Assembly: GCF_000004075.3 (NCBI RefSeq)
Contig: NC_026661.2
Span: 3,658,001 to 3,722,000 of the forward strand
Source: Cucumis sativus
Taxonomy: Eukaryota; Streptophyta; Magnoliopsida; Cucurbitales; Cucurbitaceae
Length of the DNA: 64,000 nucleotides
Direction: 5' to 3'
Position 1 is the stretch's first letter, and the number at the start of each line of letters is the position of its first letter. A model generated the notes under the pieces. It worked only from the letters and a program-made list of their open reading frames with translations, was not told the origin of the DNA and did not search any database. The position numbers were made by a program, and so were the translations under genes. Positions 48,901 through 56,910 of this stretch are shown in pieces.

Positions 48901-51900
48901 AGGCAGGGTTTTTTTCCTTCCACATCTTCAACTTGGAATAACTCCTTCTCTGACCAAATACAATAGGGAGAGTCCAGAACTCTGCATCTTTCCACCTCCA
49001 TTTCTAACTTACTTGCCAGAAAACTGATATCTGAAAGTGTCGGAGCAGGTAGAGGACAGGAGGAGAGAGAGGAGAAAGGAGAAAGGAGAGAGAACTTACC
49101 TAGGAAACAATGATTAATCTTCAGAATTATTAATTATAACTTGGAATTAAAAATGTACACGATGTGGATAATTTAATAGCATCAATCTAAGGGTTGCGAT
49201 TGGTGCTCCTTAGTGGTGGACTAAGGCAGAAACCCAAAATGTTCAAAAAAAATTCTGAAGAATTAAGAGCTGCTGGATTTCTAGAATTTATTGGTTGCAT
49301 TAGAGGGTCAAAAAGTGGTTAAAAGACGAAGTTGGAAGTTTCAACTCAGTTTTCGGTTAAATCTTTATCCAGGCATTTGGTGGCCTCTTCTCTCATGGAT
49401 TCAAAGCTGTACAAAGCTGTGTGGAAATCAAACTGTTCTTGAAGAGTTAACATCATAACTTGTGTAACGATTTATGGAGCTGTTAATTGCTCTAAGTGTC
49501 TTCAAAGATAGCTCCCAAGCCATTCGTTAATGCCCTCAATCTGCCTGCTGGGTATGGAAAGTGTGGAAGACTCCCGGCACATATTTTTTATTGTAGCTTC
49601 TCCAAAAAATTCTGCTATGTTTAATCTGCATCAGGTGTGGTGTAGAGCACTGTTTCCAAGGAGAATGTAATTCAGCTTCTAGTGGGGCCTTCGTTAAAAG
49701 CTATCCCTTGCCTTTCATAGGTGAACAGAGTCAAAACGATTCTCTTAAAAATTCCGTTTGAAAGGAACCAGCATATTTTTCAAAATAGGTCTCTCCCTTG
49801 GTTTGACCGTTATGAAATTGTTTGAGTCAAACCTTCTTCATGGTGTTCTCTATCCAAATTATTTGCTGAATACTCTATTTAAAATATTAGTTTAAATTGG
49901 AAGGCACTTATCTCCTCTTAACTATGTTTGTTGGTTTTACAAATACCATTGGTCTATTTATGTCATTGCATCATCATTTGATGGTTTCTTACATTGCATT
50001 TCATATCTATTTCAATGAAGAGTTTTTTTTTCTTCAGTTTCAGAAAAAGAATGGGAAGAGTCGGTAAAGGGCAAAGAGAGTAGATAAAGAATAGCTGGTA
50101 CAACTCGTACCTGTACAATTCTATGCCACTGTTGTTCCTTCTCAAGGGCAGCCAATACATGCTTAAGGGGTGCTATTGGAAAGTCTTGCTCCCATGCAAC
50201 CCAGGCATCAAGAGCACCATAAACAGCCTCCTTACTATCTCTCAGATCAAGCAGCTGCAATATTTAGAGACTCATAAACCTCCAAGTTCGTACAATTACT
50301 TAAAAATAAATAAAAGTTTGATATTGACCATAAAAATATACATAAGAAACAAGAGCATCGAATAAAAGGAAGTCCTGGTATGTGCAAAGTATATAATATA
50401 CTTTTCGTAAAGAAAATATTGAACTTGTATCATGCTGTTCATGCACAAATCATCTTCCCTGTAAAATGCAATTTAGCATAAGACTGCATCAAAGCAACTG
50501 GAATGAGAGCAAGGGGTAAGGAAATGCTCTCTTCTCTCTCCTCTCATCCCATATCCATCCCTTCATTCTTAGCCTTCAGCCACAGTTTTCGTGTCAGATT
50601 TTAGTGATTCCATTTACTTCTTCATCTATGTTTTATTGCTAAAATATTCGGAAAAGATAATTATTCACTTCCAAGATTATTTTGTTAATTTGCATTATGA
50701 AGACAAGGAGTTGTGTCTGTAAAAGGTATTTTTGTATTTGGTCTGAAAATACAATATTCTCTTTTTTTTTTTGGTAAAAGACATGAAGAACAATCAGGTG
50801 ATTCCCCTCTTGGTCTACTAATTATTTGGTTGAATTATCGCTACATCCATAACAGGTGCATTACTTTGAGCAATTTAGGGATGTACTCGGCACTATTTGT
50901 CTGCCTAAAAGTATATTCTTTGAAGGCTGACACATTCAATGCCTTTATTCGCCCCTCTTGAGGAACTGTCAACCTAGCTAAGATGTCTAGGTGCGTCCAG
51001 ATATTGGTCCTTTATGTTGTATTCTTTCTCGAAAGGCAAAGGAAATTTTGGATCATTTGCTTTGGCGATATGAGTTTGCAAATTCTTCTTCTACACGTTT
51101 GGTGTCTTTTATGTTCGTCATAGGGACACTAGTGGATGGATGGATGTCTCCCCTTGTGGATTGATGATCGAATGATGGAGGGTTTGAATGGGGGCAGCTT
51201 TTGTGGAAAAGGAAGAATTTTTTGAAGTTGTGCAACCTACACGCTTTTGTAGCATCTTTGGAATGAAAGAAATATTAGAGTGTTTGAGGATAAGTTTAGT
51301 TCTTTTGGTTCTTTCAGGGGCTCTTATGCAGCATGCAACCTCTTGGTGGTGTACAAACTACACAAAGTTATTTTGCAACTACAACCTTCTCATGATTTAT
51401 TAACAATTGGAAGGCTCTTATTGTTTAGTTTTTTTATTGAGAGGGGGGATCCCTCAACCCCTCGCCCTTTGACTGTTTTCTTCTTGTTAATATATGTATA
51501 TATTCCTCTGTTTCTTAAAAAAAAGAGAAAAAGAAAGAAAGTGTTAACTTTTCCATGTAGAACTCGCCAATTGAACTTAGAATTCCTAGGAATCTTAATC
51601 CTCCAAAAAAGCTAGAAAATTCAATTCGCCTAAGGGAGGGCACTTTGCATATGAAAAAAGAAGGTGCACGCAAATTCCTTTGAAAGATTAGGATTCTACA
51701 CCCTAAAATCCTTTCTCCCTGGTTTAAAAACAATCCCATAAAGAAAGACCAAAGCGACATCCATCCCTTACCTATTGAACGAAGAGCGATGGAGACCAAA
51801 TGAAAAGGAAAAGGATCTTCTCTACCAAACACCACATGATTTTTAAAGGACAAAAGATGGAAAGAGACGAGGGAACATCGACCAAAGGTCTGCTTCCCAC

Positions 51901-52944
51901 CCACTAATCTTATCATCATCAAGTTTGCATAAAGCCTATCCACCATGGAAAGATTAAACGGAATAGAGATGGTAAATTGATCTACCTAAGCACCTTTAAT
52001 CTACTTCCAATTGTTAGGAGCAAACAATCTAGACACAACCATAGCTTGTTGACCATTTCCTGATCCATTCTTACCCCGTGTAAATAAGAAGCAAAAAGAT
52101 GTAATGAAGTAAATAATATAGTCCTAAATCACCAATTCAACCAAAAGTTTAAGTTGATGGTTGAAGGCAAATTTAATTATATATCACTAACACTCCCCCT
52201 CACTTATGAGCTTGAAATATTTGAAAGACCCAACAAGTGAAAATCAATTTTAATTGGGGAGAAAACAACAATGCAGGGGCTTAAACACAAGACCTTCCTG
52301 GACCAGCTTCTTTGATGCCATCTTAAATCACCAATTCAACCAAATGTTTAAGTTGGTGGTTGAAGGAAAATTTAATTATATATCCCTAACATATAGTGAT
52401 GACAGAAAGAAATAGGGGTTTTTTTTAACAGAAATGATTTACAATACTTTCCATCAGCATAATGAAAGATAAGTGCTCCAAAATACTACATACCAGGAAC
52501 TACCAGGCATAAAGACATACATTAAATTGAATTAAAGAAAGCATTCAAGTTCAAACTTCAGACAACTGTTCTGAACAGAATAACCACAAAAAGCTTTTGA
52601 TTGAAAACACCATGATGAGGCAAGAAGATGTGTTGAACCCAACCGATCTGTCCAATCAAGTGGTAGGTTTGTGACAGAAGGAAATAGGAGATTTGAAAGG
52701 CTAATCGCTATTACTTTTAACAGGAAACAAGAAGTCTTGCCAATTAGTGTTTGACGTTTGCAACTCTTATTGATGCAAACAGTTTTAGCATTTGAACACT
52801 TAAAATGCTGTTCTTTGGGTTTTTTTCCCCCTTTCAGAATTAGACTATTAGTTATTCCAAAAGAATTCTTAAAGCCTCCTATGAAATGAAAATATACCCA
52901 TATGTAATGAGTGAGACTCAATTCAAAACCAACCCCCCTGCCCC

Positions 52945-52981
<37 letters not shown>

Positions 52982-54564
52982 ATGAGAGAGATATGGGAGA
53001 TATTTTCCCATTTATACTTGCCGTATTTACAAGAAAGTGAATTTTGTCTTTCCGTGAAATGTTTTTCCCAATTTGGTGCTTTCTAATGTCTCCAATATTT
53101 TGCTCTGAAATGTGGCCCAAAGCTTTACTACTGTTAACATCCTGGATCATTGGTAAAAAGAATTCAACAGTCAACTAATTTACCAACAAATAAATTTACA
53201 ATAATTTCAATATTCACTGTTCTGTTTAAGTACTCGAGGAATATCAATTTGTGTAATGTTTGACCGAAAAAACAGAAACAAACAAAAGTAACATATAAAG
53301 TACATGTTATAAGTCTCAATATTAATACACATTAAGAGAAGAAACTAACAACTACAAGAAAAATTTAAACACACATGAAACTTGACAAGTCCCTAGAGCT
53401 ATTTTATCCTCCCCAAATACAAAGATGACAGAACTCTCTTCTTTCTTCAAACCCTTCATAAACAATATTTTATCAACCTTAGTATCATTTCTGCTACCAA
53501 ATAATGCAATACTAATAGTGAGAGCTACAACAGTTATGCGGAAAGGGAAAGAAGGCCAAATCTTTAAAATATCAACCAAACTAATTTTACTCTGCCGAGG
53601 CATCGAAAGACTTCAAAAGTATGTCATACTTTCTAAGCATGGACTGTATAATTTATCTCAGATACCTTATCTTTTCTATCTTTATCAGCAAGCTGTTGAC
53701 ACATTTGATCTTGTATCGTTGTGCAGTAACAAGAGGACCCAACTTGCAGCCTGCTGACTCCAAGCTCCATGGTTTGCCCTACCTGTGAGCTCATTTATTG
53801 AAAAATTTAGATTCCTTAAAAGCAGTCTAAAACAAGCTACCATAGGTTAATATATTATACACTTGCTCTTAGCCAAAAGGCCGTGACATGTATCATGGGT
53901 TAATATATTAACAGGAAATTAATTCTACTATAGACAAATAAGAAATCAATGATGGGGGGAGCTTTTAGCCACAGTTAATTATTCCCCAAGTAATGCAAAA
54001 CAGAGGATGTCAATAATAGATGACTGTAATCCAAAAAATCCTAACGCAAGATTCTCATTATTAGGGAAGGATCAGAACAACCCAATAAGTTCAGTTTCAA
54101 ACATTGTGGCCATCTGTTAAGATAATATCCTACATGTTTTCTTGACACTTAAATATTGTAAAGTCAAGCAGATTATAAGTGCAAGTAAAACCACCCAGAA
54201 ATTCCCGGATAAAAAATAAATAAACAAATAAAAATGTAAGTTCAGGGTTGTAAGAGAGGTATCCAGTTCTTCCCCTTGGTCCTTTCATTATCCATTTTTT
54301 GAAAACATTAAAAAAAAAAGAAAACAATAATACAAGGGACTTAAGCAGAAACTAAGAATTTCCTGTTGCCAATCCAATTAGCAAACGGAAAAACATATGA
54401 AGACAACTAACAACCATTGAAACCAAAAAGAAGTTACGGAAATTCAAGCATTCAAAGGTTCGAGGAGATAAATGAAGAGAAAAACGAGTTGAAAGACTTA
54501 CGGTTGGATGTCGCAACAGAGGCGTCGCCCATGCCGCGGCTCGATGAATCCTCCGGATGAGCAT
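36909..54564 (-). CDS. Short P-class PPR protein (At4g18975 / EMB1417-like) with giant introns
   Basis: Probable organellar RNA-binding protein. Six exons: 54564-54502, 53782-53666, 53141-53022, 50254-50111, 45482-45270 and 37160-36909. All join in phase 0 to give 302 residues. Residues 1-21, MLIRRIHRAAAWATPLLRHP and T, are Arg/Ala-rich with no acidic residue, like a mitochondrial or plastid presequence. The core reads NISRKDKIHFLVNT, LLDLRDSKEAVYGALDAW, EKEQQWHRIVQ, VIKWMLSKGQGTTMNVYGQL, IRALDMDHRGEEAHKFW and LFKDLEAFGRKPPDKSIVQ. The tail is Lys/Arg-rich. These blocks match, from memory, the At4g18975 branch of short PPR/THA8-type proteins; target RNA unknown. Introns are 719, 524, 2767, 4628 and 8109 bases, the last three swollen by retroelements. 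Intron 3 has a GC donor (ACG/GCAAGT); the others are GT-AG. No stop or frameshift appears in any exon, so the gene looks alive. Confidence 0.87.
37161..38047. other. PPR intron 5, unassigned part
   Basis: Intron DNA between the last exon and the LINE 3' end. It is less AT-rich than true spacer and may be older repeat sequence, but no protein or terminal motif was recognised. Confidence 0.5.
38579..41785 (-). CDS. LINE ORF2 polyprotein: AP endonuclease + reverse transcriptase (frameshifted at 3' end)
   Basis: 1068 codons open. The endonuclease is at the front: SWNVRGIN (5-12), ILQETK with catalytic Glu31, GGDFNVV near 133 and SDHFSILL near 217. The reverse transcriptase follows: KSPGPDGMTGEFYK, FVEGRQILDAI, KLDLERAYDKVDW, GIRQGDPLAPFLF and the active-site LQYADD near 679. 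Then come the thumb and the start of the zinc region (KKVKFFLWSLAYRSLN). The frame breaks at a run of four C (AACACCCCATG) near 38585-38590. The next frame (38607-38281) continues with HEKLQKKIQN and CCLCAKDEETLDHLFLHC up to WKERNSGIF, then TAA and a further in-phase tail FWTVVQHTASWWSTNYTKHF. A related copy at 57400 reads [10 protein letters not shown], showing that one C was gained here. ORF2 would not make a complete protein now. Confidence 0.93.
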   Translation of the reverse strand: MLIISWNVRGINARPKRALVKFNPDVVILQETKVSSVDRQLVKSVWSSRFVGWASLEAYGSSGGILILWKEDSLTVDDSIQGEFSVSIHCKLNAGFCGWITGVYGPSSYRRRDQFWMELSSLYGLCNDNWCVGGDFNVVRWLNEKSFGTRPTRSMLRFNNLIEELDLVDIPFRNGRFSWSRLGVRPAASKLDRFPLSKPWMEFFREVSVERLPRTTSDHFSILLKMGAHSWGPTPFRFENAWLDHHLFFKNVENWWGSLEADGWPIFSFMEKLKGLKAILKSWNKETFGNIFSQKQVLIDKINSFDSLEESSCLNEENVKERENCRGALLDLIVKEQKLWIKKSKLHWLREGEENSSFFHRWISARKSKSIISSLVSIDGKTLVTDKEIVDEILSFFSMLYGTRISSPFICDGLNWRGLSLQDSNLLEAPFTEKEIREAVFDLGCLKSPGPDGMTGEFYKKSWNILKSDLVRVFQDFFKNGVINRRCNETYICLIPKKKEAGRVSDFRPISLITSLYKIISKVLASRLKKVIPSIINNSQMAFVEGRQILDAILTASEAVDEWSLRGRKGVLLKLDLERAYDKVDWSFLDMIMKLKGFGKRWRKWIWGCLSTTNFSIIVNGRPRGKIIAKRGIRQGDPLAPFLFTIVGDALSCLIHYCNEKRSLKGFHFENLSEDLTHLQYADDTLLFSSWEDGNLENWWKVVNIFLMGAGLSLNRAKTSLIGINLSNDDLAPFSESTGCSVDNLPFKYLGFSIGRGHNRKEMWNNLEERFRHKFDRWRNVSLSKGGRLTLVQSVLNSLPCYLFSLAQAPVGVINRLEQMIRKFVWTGGSTNPIAHLVNWECTSTPTCYGGLGIGSFRQKNIALLTKWFWRFSKEETSLWRRLIVAIYGLDENGWSTKDPNRGKSHRLWAGILKHKEIFFNFSAFVLGEGTKIKFWKDKWCVAETLAEKFPNLFSLALNKDAYVAECWCTATHSWNLGLRRNMLDNEIANAASALEILHSWAPTERNDSLKWIPNMNGNFTTKSTFLNLTKRSPNIAVPLIRHIWKNKIPKKVKFFLWSLAYRSLNTP
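41779..43086 (-). CDS. LINE ORF1 (nucleic-acid-binding type), 5'-incomplete
   Basis: 435 codons open with no stop. The front (LWAFTNISNPSFVLGGFIEF, then GNYCGFISVDFELI) is the end of the DUF4283-type N-terminal region of plant LINE ORF1 proteins. The rest is hydrophilic and Pro/Ser/Lys-rich. No CCHC knuckle was seen. The listed first codon is TTG, so the real start is missing, in line with 5' truncation. Its TAA stop overlaps the ORF2 start within ATGTTAA. Confidence 0.75.
   Translation of the reverse strand: MWAFTNISNPSFVLGGFIEFAEENSSLINCLEVNIKVRGNYCGFISVDFELIEGPDSYLVQVASFQDPNLLIDKVAGIHGSFSPEQVENFFKGPGGPDPNPIDIWRVEKSNSRLAVFAFQNSEMVSTATEEAENICPSLQTDGDIRGTNSNLPPKQTLMDLTNKLGLTNEVGLITDVGFPDLKGKGIAVDEVLTQQPTNIKKQTGLFIRENSQATRANQPLLLKLPKPTKIKFAEKEEIRPFFKNSVICSTNQPGGSSTSTFISDRIHGEIDPTSDVSISSPGSLISENKFAPLEAEDVQHISDFSSDVQRLFHEVSTTERGREEGLQLIAVEDTGELPLSNEELFETESVTELEPAASIQNPFPLSKEVIAALLEYDLCIRAVTRKGKQHRKGGTSSNNNKKLTREVKALLGSWEREAQAEKDNNKPGFEGDPC
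44106..44373 (+). mobile_element. SMART/TRIM-type miniature LTR retroelement, copy 1 (268 bp)
   Basis: Left LTR 44106-44176 (71 bp) and right LTR 44305-44373 (69 bp) match exactly over the first 65 bases, beginning TGTTGGTGATATATAATT; they differ by a 2-base gap near the end. The primer-binding site TGGTATCAGAGC (44177-44188, initiator tRNA-Met) follows the left LTR with no gap. The purine tract AAGTGAGGGGGAG (44292-44304) abuts the right LTR. Direct 5 bp target duplications CTAAC flank it (44101-44105 and 44374-44378). The 128-base interior has no coding capacity, so it must have moved using another element's enzymes. LTRs end in TA, not the usual CA. Antisense to the host gene. Confidence 0.92.
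44742..44812 (-). mobile_element. Solo LTR of the same miniature LTR element (71 bp)
   Basis: It is exactly one LTR long and close in sequence to the LTRs of the two full copies (inverted GGTTGAAGGCAAATTTAATT core). It is flanked by the perfect 5 bp duplication ACATT (44737-44741 and 44813-44817). Solo LTRs arise by recombination between the two LTRs, which is notable here because the LTRs are only 71 bp. It lies 368 bp from copy 1 in the opposite orientation, so the two could pair as a hairpin in the intron RNA. Confidence 0.9.
44871..45074 (+). mobile_element. LINE 3' UTR/tail remnant
   Basis: The plus strand ends with ATCAATGAAAAGGCTTG, TTTCCTTTAT and a poly-A run. The same wording occurs at the 3' ends of other LINE pieces in this window (63550-63590). 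No coding part is left. It faces the minus-strand LINE fragment next to it. Confidence 0.5.
45750..48990 (-). mobile_element. Decayed LINE with DUF4283-type ORF1 remnant
   Basis: Lies in PPR intron 4. Broken minus-strand frames in order: FIKLPTLLVPSAYRYVNIR, KTLFWNWKNRAVTNIGLS, then ALIDIDQRSLDEVIEQPGKW, GAFHLKFEKWDKILHS and ARGYGGLISIKNLTLDYWN (the DUF4283 core), KIQVKENLCVFIPATLEI and LKVTVNNLLEFVKVQ. These are ORF1 of the L1-type LINEs. ORF2 is missing except for a possible tail at 45797-46036, followed by an A-rich 3' end near 45750. Many stops and shifts, so it is old. Confidence 0.65.
48991..50110. other. PPR intron 4, unassigned part with GA-rich patch
   Basis: It contains a purine-rich run of GGAGAAAGGAGAAAGGAGAG type at 49055-49097 and moderately GC sequence up to about 49900, which may be the 5' UTR of the decayed LINE. 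No gene or clear element ends found. Confidence 0.4.
50713..51040 (+). mobile_element. LINE 3' UTR remnant
   Basis: The end of this stretch (GTCAACCTAGCTAAGATGTC, then TAGGTGCGTCC, at about 50968-51000) matches the 3' UTR wording of the LINE tail at 63450-63490 (GTCAACCTAATTGAGATGTC, then CTGGTGCGCC). Same lineage, no coding part recognised. In PPR intron 3/4 DNA just upstream of another LINE tail. Confidence 0.45.
51180..51533 (+). mobile_element. LINE ORF2 3' end fragment with poly-A
   Basis: The plus strand encodes, with shifts, NIRVFEDKFSSFGSF, then ATSWWCTNYTKLFCNYN and NNWKALL. This is the same C-terminal tail as in the big LINE (ASWWSTNYTKHFCNYS, NNWKAIMS). It ends in an A-rich run near 51517-51533. 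It is antisense to the PPR gene, in intron 3. Confidence 0.65.
52122..52391 (-). mobile_element. SMART/TRIM-type miniature LTR retroelement, copy 2 (270 bp)
   Basis: Same family as copy 1, in the sense direction of the PPR gene. Two LTRs of exactly 71 bp, 52122-52192 and 52321-52391, differ at 5 positions, so this copy is older than copy 1. The primer-binding site is worn (minus strand TGGCATCAAAGAAGC) but sits right against the LTR. The purine tract (minus strand AAGTGAGGGGGAG) abuts the other LTR. Perfect 5 bp duplications TATAG flank it (52117-52121 and 52392-52396). No coding capacity inside. Confidence 0.92.
52948..52978. repeat. (GA)n microsatellite in PPR intron 3
   Basis: A pure AG/GA run of about 15 units, 40-70 bases into the intron with the GC donor. 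It could vary in length and influence splicing of that intron, but this is speculation. Confidence 0.9.
53858..53893 (-). pseudogene. U2 snRNA 5'-end fragment (retro-inserted)
   Basis: The minus strand carries CGGCCTTTTGGCTAAGA followed by a CAAGTGTA match. This is the highly conserved 5' region of U2 snRNA (one mismatch in 26 bases), preceded by a weaker match back to the U2 cap-side ATAC. It stops about 36 bases into U2, before the branch-point-pairing region, so it cannot work. It is flanked by the 13-base direct repeats GGTTAATATATTA (53845-53857 and 53898-53910), which look like a target-site duplication. Located in intron 2 of the PPR gene. Confidence 0.7.
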
Positions 54565-56910
54565 TGTAGAGTGAAGGGCGCCACAGTCCCGAGTGGTAAT
54601 TAGGCAATACGCTCTTAAAGAAACCGCCAATAGATGTAAAATATATAGAGAGAGAGAGATTTGTAAAACAACCCATGTTTTCTAAATTTGTAAATATAAC
54701 GAACATTTTAAATCTGATTTCTAGCTTTTATTTTTGGTATTTCAATCATTTGGACAAACTATATGAAATATAAAATATCATAACTTATATACCATAATCT
54801 TAATTGTATTATGATGGATGATATTTGTTGGAGTACATTGAATTTTGTCATTTTATATTGATGATATATTCCTAATTTGTAGGGGTAGGCGAGCTCTCTC
54901 CCCTAAAATACAAATTTACCGTTGTTGTCCTATAATGATAAGGTATGTCGCTTGGTCAAAATTTGACATCAACGTACTATACAATATTTGTATTGTCATA
55001 TAATAATACCAATTCAAAAGTGTATTCCAAATTAGTATAAACCTAATTTAGAGTTGCATAAACAAAGGTTAAAAATTAAAGTTTTCAACAACATACATGA
55101 ATTTAAATCGGGTTGGGAGCTTTACAATTCCTAATATCCTCATATGTACAATAATAAAATTGAATTTTTAATCAAATGAGTCGATATGTATTCATTTACT
55201 TGCTTATTATTTATTTTCTCATCAAATATCTCCATTTCATCAACTATTACTAAAAAATAATATAAAACCAATTTAGATTCTTAATCACCTCACGACTTTA
55301 GAAGATGATCCTTCTTATCTCGATCTATGCCTTTTTTCATGCATCTTCTGAACTAATTAGAACTTTCATGAAAATGAACTAATTGCTATAACTTTATGTG
55401 GGAACTCAACAAACTTGGAAAGAAACCAGTTTTTTATTCTTCTTACTTTTTTTCTCAAACAAAATTTTGTTAGAAGTGATGGACATTCACAAATAAATAA
55501 TCAACAAAAAAAAAATGTGATTTAAAAAATGTTCAAGAGAAATAAAATCACTTGTAATTAGAAAAACTTTAGAGACTTGGTTTGCACGTTTTTATTTGAA
55601 CGGTCTCTGTATTCTCTTCTTCACACACTTGCATAAACAATACAAAGACCAACCACATTTCAAGGGTTCTCATGACAATTTTAGATAATTCATAACTCCC
55701 ACTTATACAATTCTAGATCTACAACTCTCTTCCTTTTCTAATAAATAACCTTCAATAAACATAAACTCGACTTTTCCTTGTAGATTATGCCATGTCATGA
55801 TAAAAAAGTTTTAATTATTATTTTTACAAAATAGACAATTAACCAAGACGAGTCAAATTTTGGGTCATTCTATTCTAACCCCTTCGCACAAATATATAAA
55901 CTCTTTATTATTCATGAACATATCTTCCAATACACGAGTTTACTAACTCTCATTCATCGACATACTTAACTGCCAAGGACACATTTACTGCATAAGAAAC
56001 CATGTTTGAGTTGTAGTTTAAAGAAAGTTTGTTTAAGAAGTTCAAGTTTAAAAAGCTTGAAAATGGAGTGCAAATTTAGAAATTTTTAAGTTCATGAAAT
56101 ATTTCATTGCATGTAGTCAATGATGAGATATTATATTAGAAATATCATCATAATTATTTTAACATGGTTTAAGTTTAAAATAAATGTGATCTCATATTGA
56201 GGTACATAACCTTCTCAACCTTTTCCAAATAAGAACCAGGTGTTAACTCGAAGGGAATTTGCATGCCAACATGTAAAGCAGAAAATGTGAATAAAAAGTA
56301 CAACAGCAAGAAAATGGAATTGATGAAGAAATTGTTGCTTTATTGGGTTGAAATAGGTAATAAAGAGAGAGAACCTACGCTAAATATGTTATTCTATACT
56401 TCAAAACATGTCTACAATAGCAATAGTTGCCAGAAAAAGGAAAACTTAAAATATTGTCAAATTAAGAATTTGAAGTTCTACATATTACATAAAAAATGGG
56501 CAATGATACAGTCGAGACATTTTATTCCACATGTAATTTTCAACCCACACAATGTAGAAGGAAAAATTTTCCTATCAAACAAATATATTTATGCATTCAT
56601 TAAACATCAGGGGTTTCACTTTTACAGTCCCCATATTATGATTTACAGATAGATAGATAGCCAAAAGAGGCATCGGTTTTGACAAGCGAAACAAATCCAT
56701 CGTGGCAAAATACCAAGACTCAGTTAGCCTACTGCCCATGATATGGCATTTAATAAACAAGATTTTATGCTTAAAGAGAGGCCTACTTTGTGATAACATT
56801 TTGTGAATAAACTGCCTGTCTTCCCCGAGCATGCGGGGCTGGTCAGTCAGCCTGCTGGAAATCATTTGGGATGGTTCACGGAAATTTGTTATATAGATGG
56901 ATTGTTCAAA
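54565..56910. other. Intergenic between the PPR gene and MED15A
   Basis: 5' flank of the PPR gene (short GA run at 54644-54657), then AT-rich DNA without gene signals. The part just before 56911 is probably the 3' UTR of MED15A. The plus-strand frame at 56263-56652 is low-complexity and has no family signature. Confidence 0.55.

Noticed and set aside
51515-51946. 143-codon minus-strand frame with aromatic residues
   Set aside because: Could be LINE-derived, but no recognisable LINE motif or 3' end matches; left unassigned in PPR intron 3.
52532-53011. 159-codon minus-strand open frame with Ser/Leu repeat
   Set aside because: Most of its front end is translation of the GA/CT microsatellite and the rest is intron 3 of the PPR gene; no family signature.
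53425-53757. 110-codon plus-strand open frame
   Set aside because: It overlaps the PPR exon at 53666-53782 on the other strand, which has correct splice sites and phase; the plus frame is a shadow.
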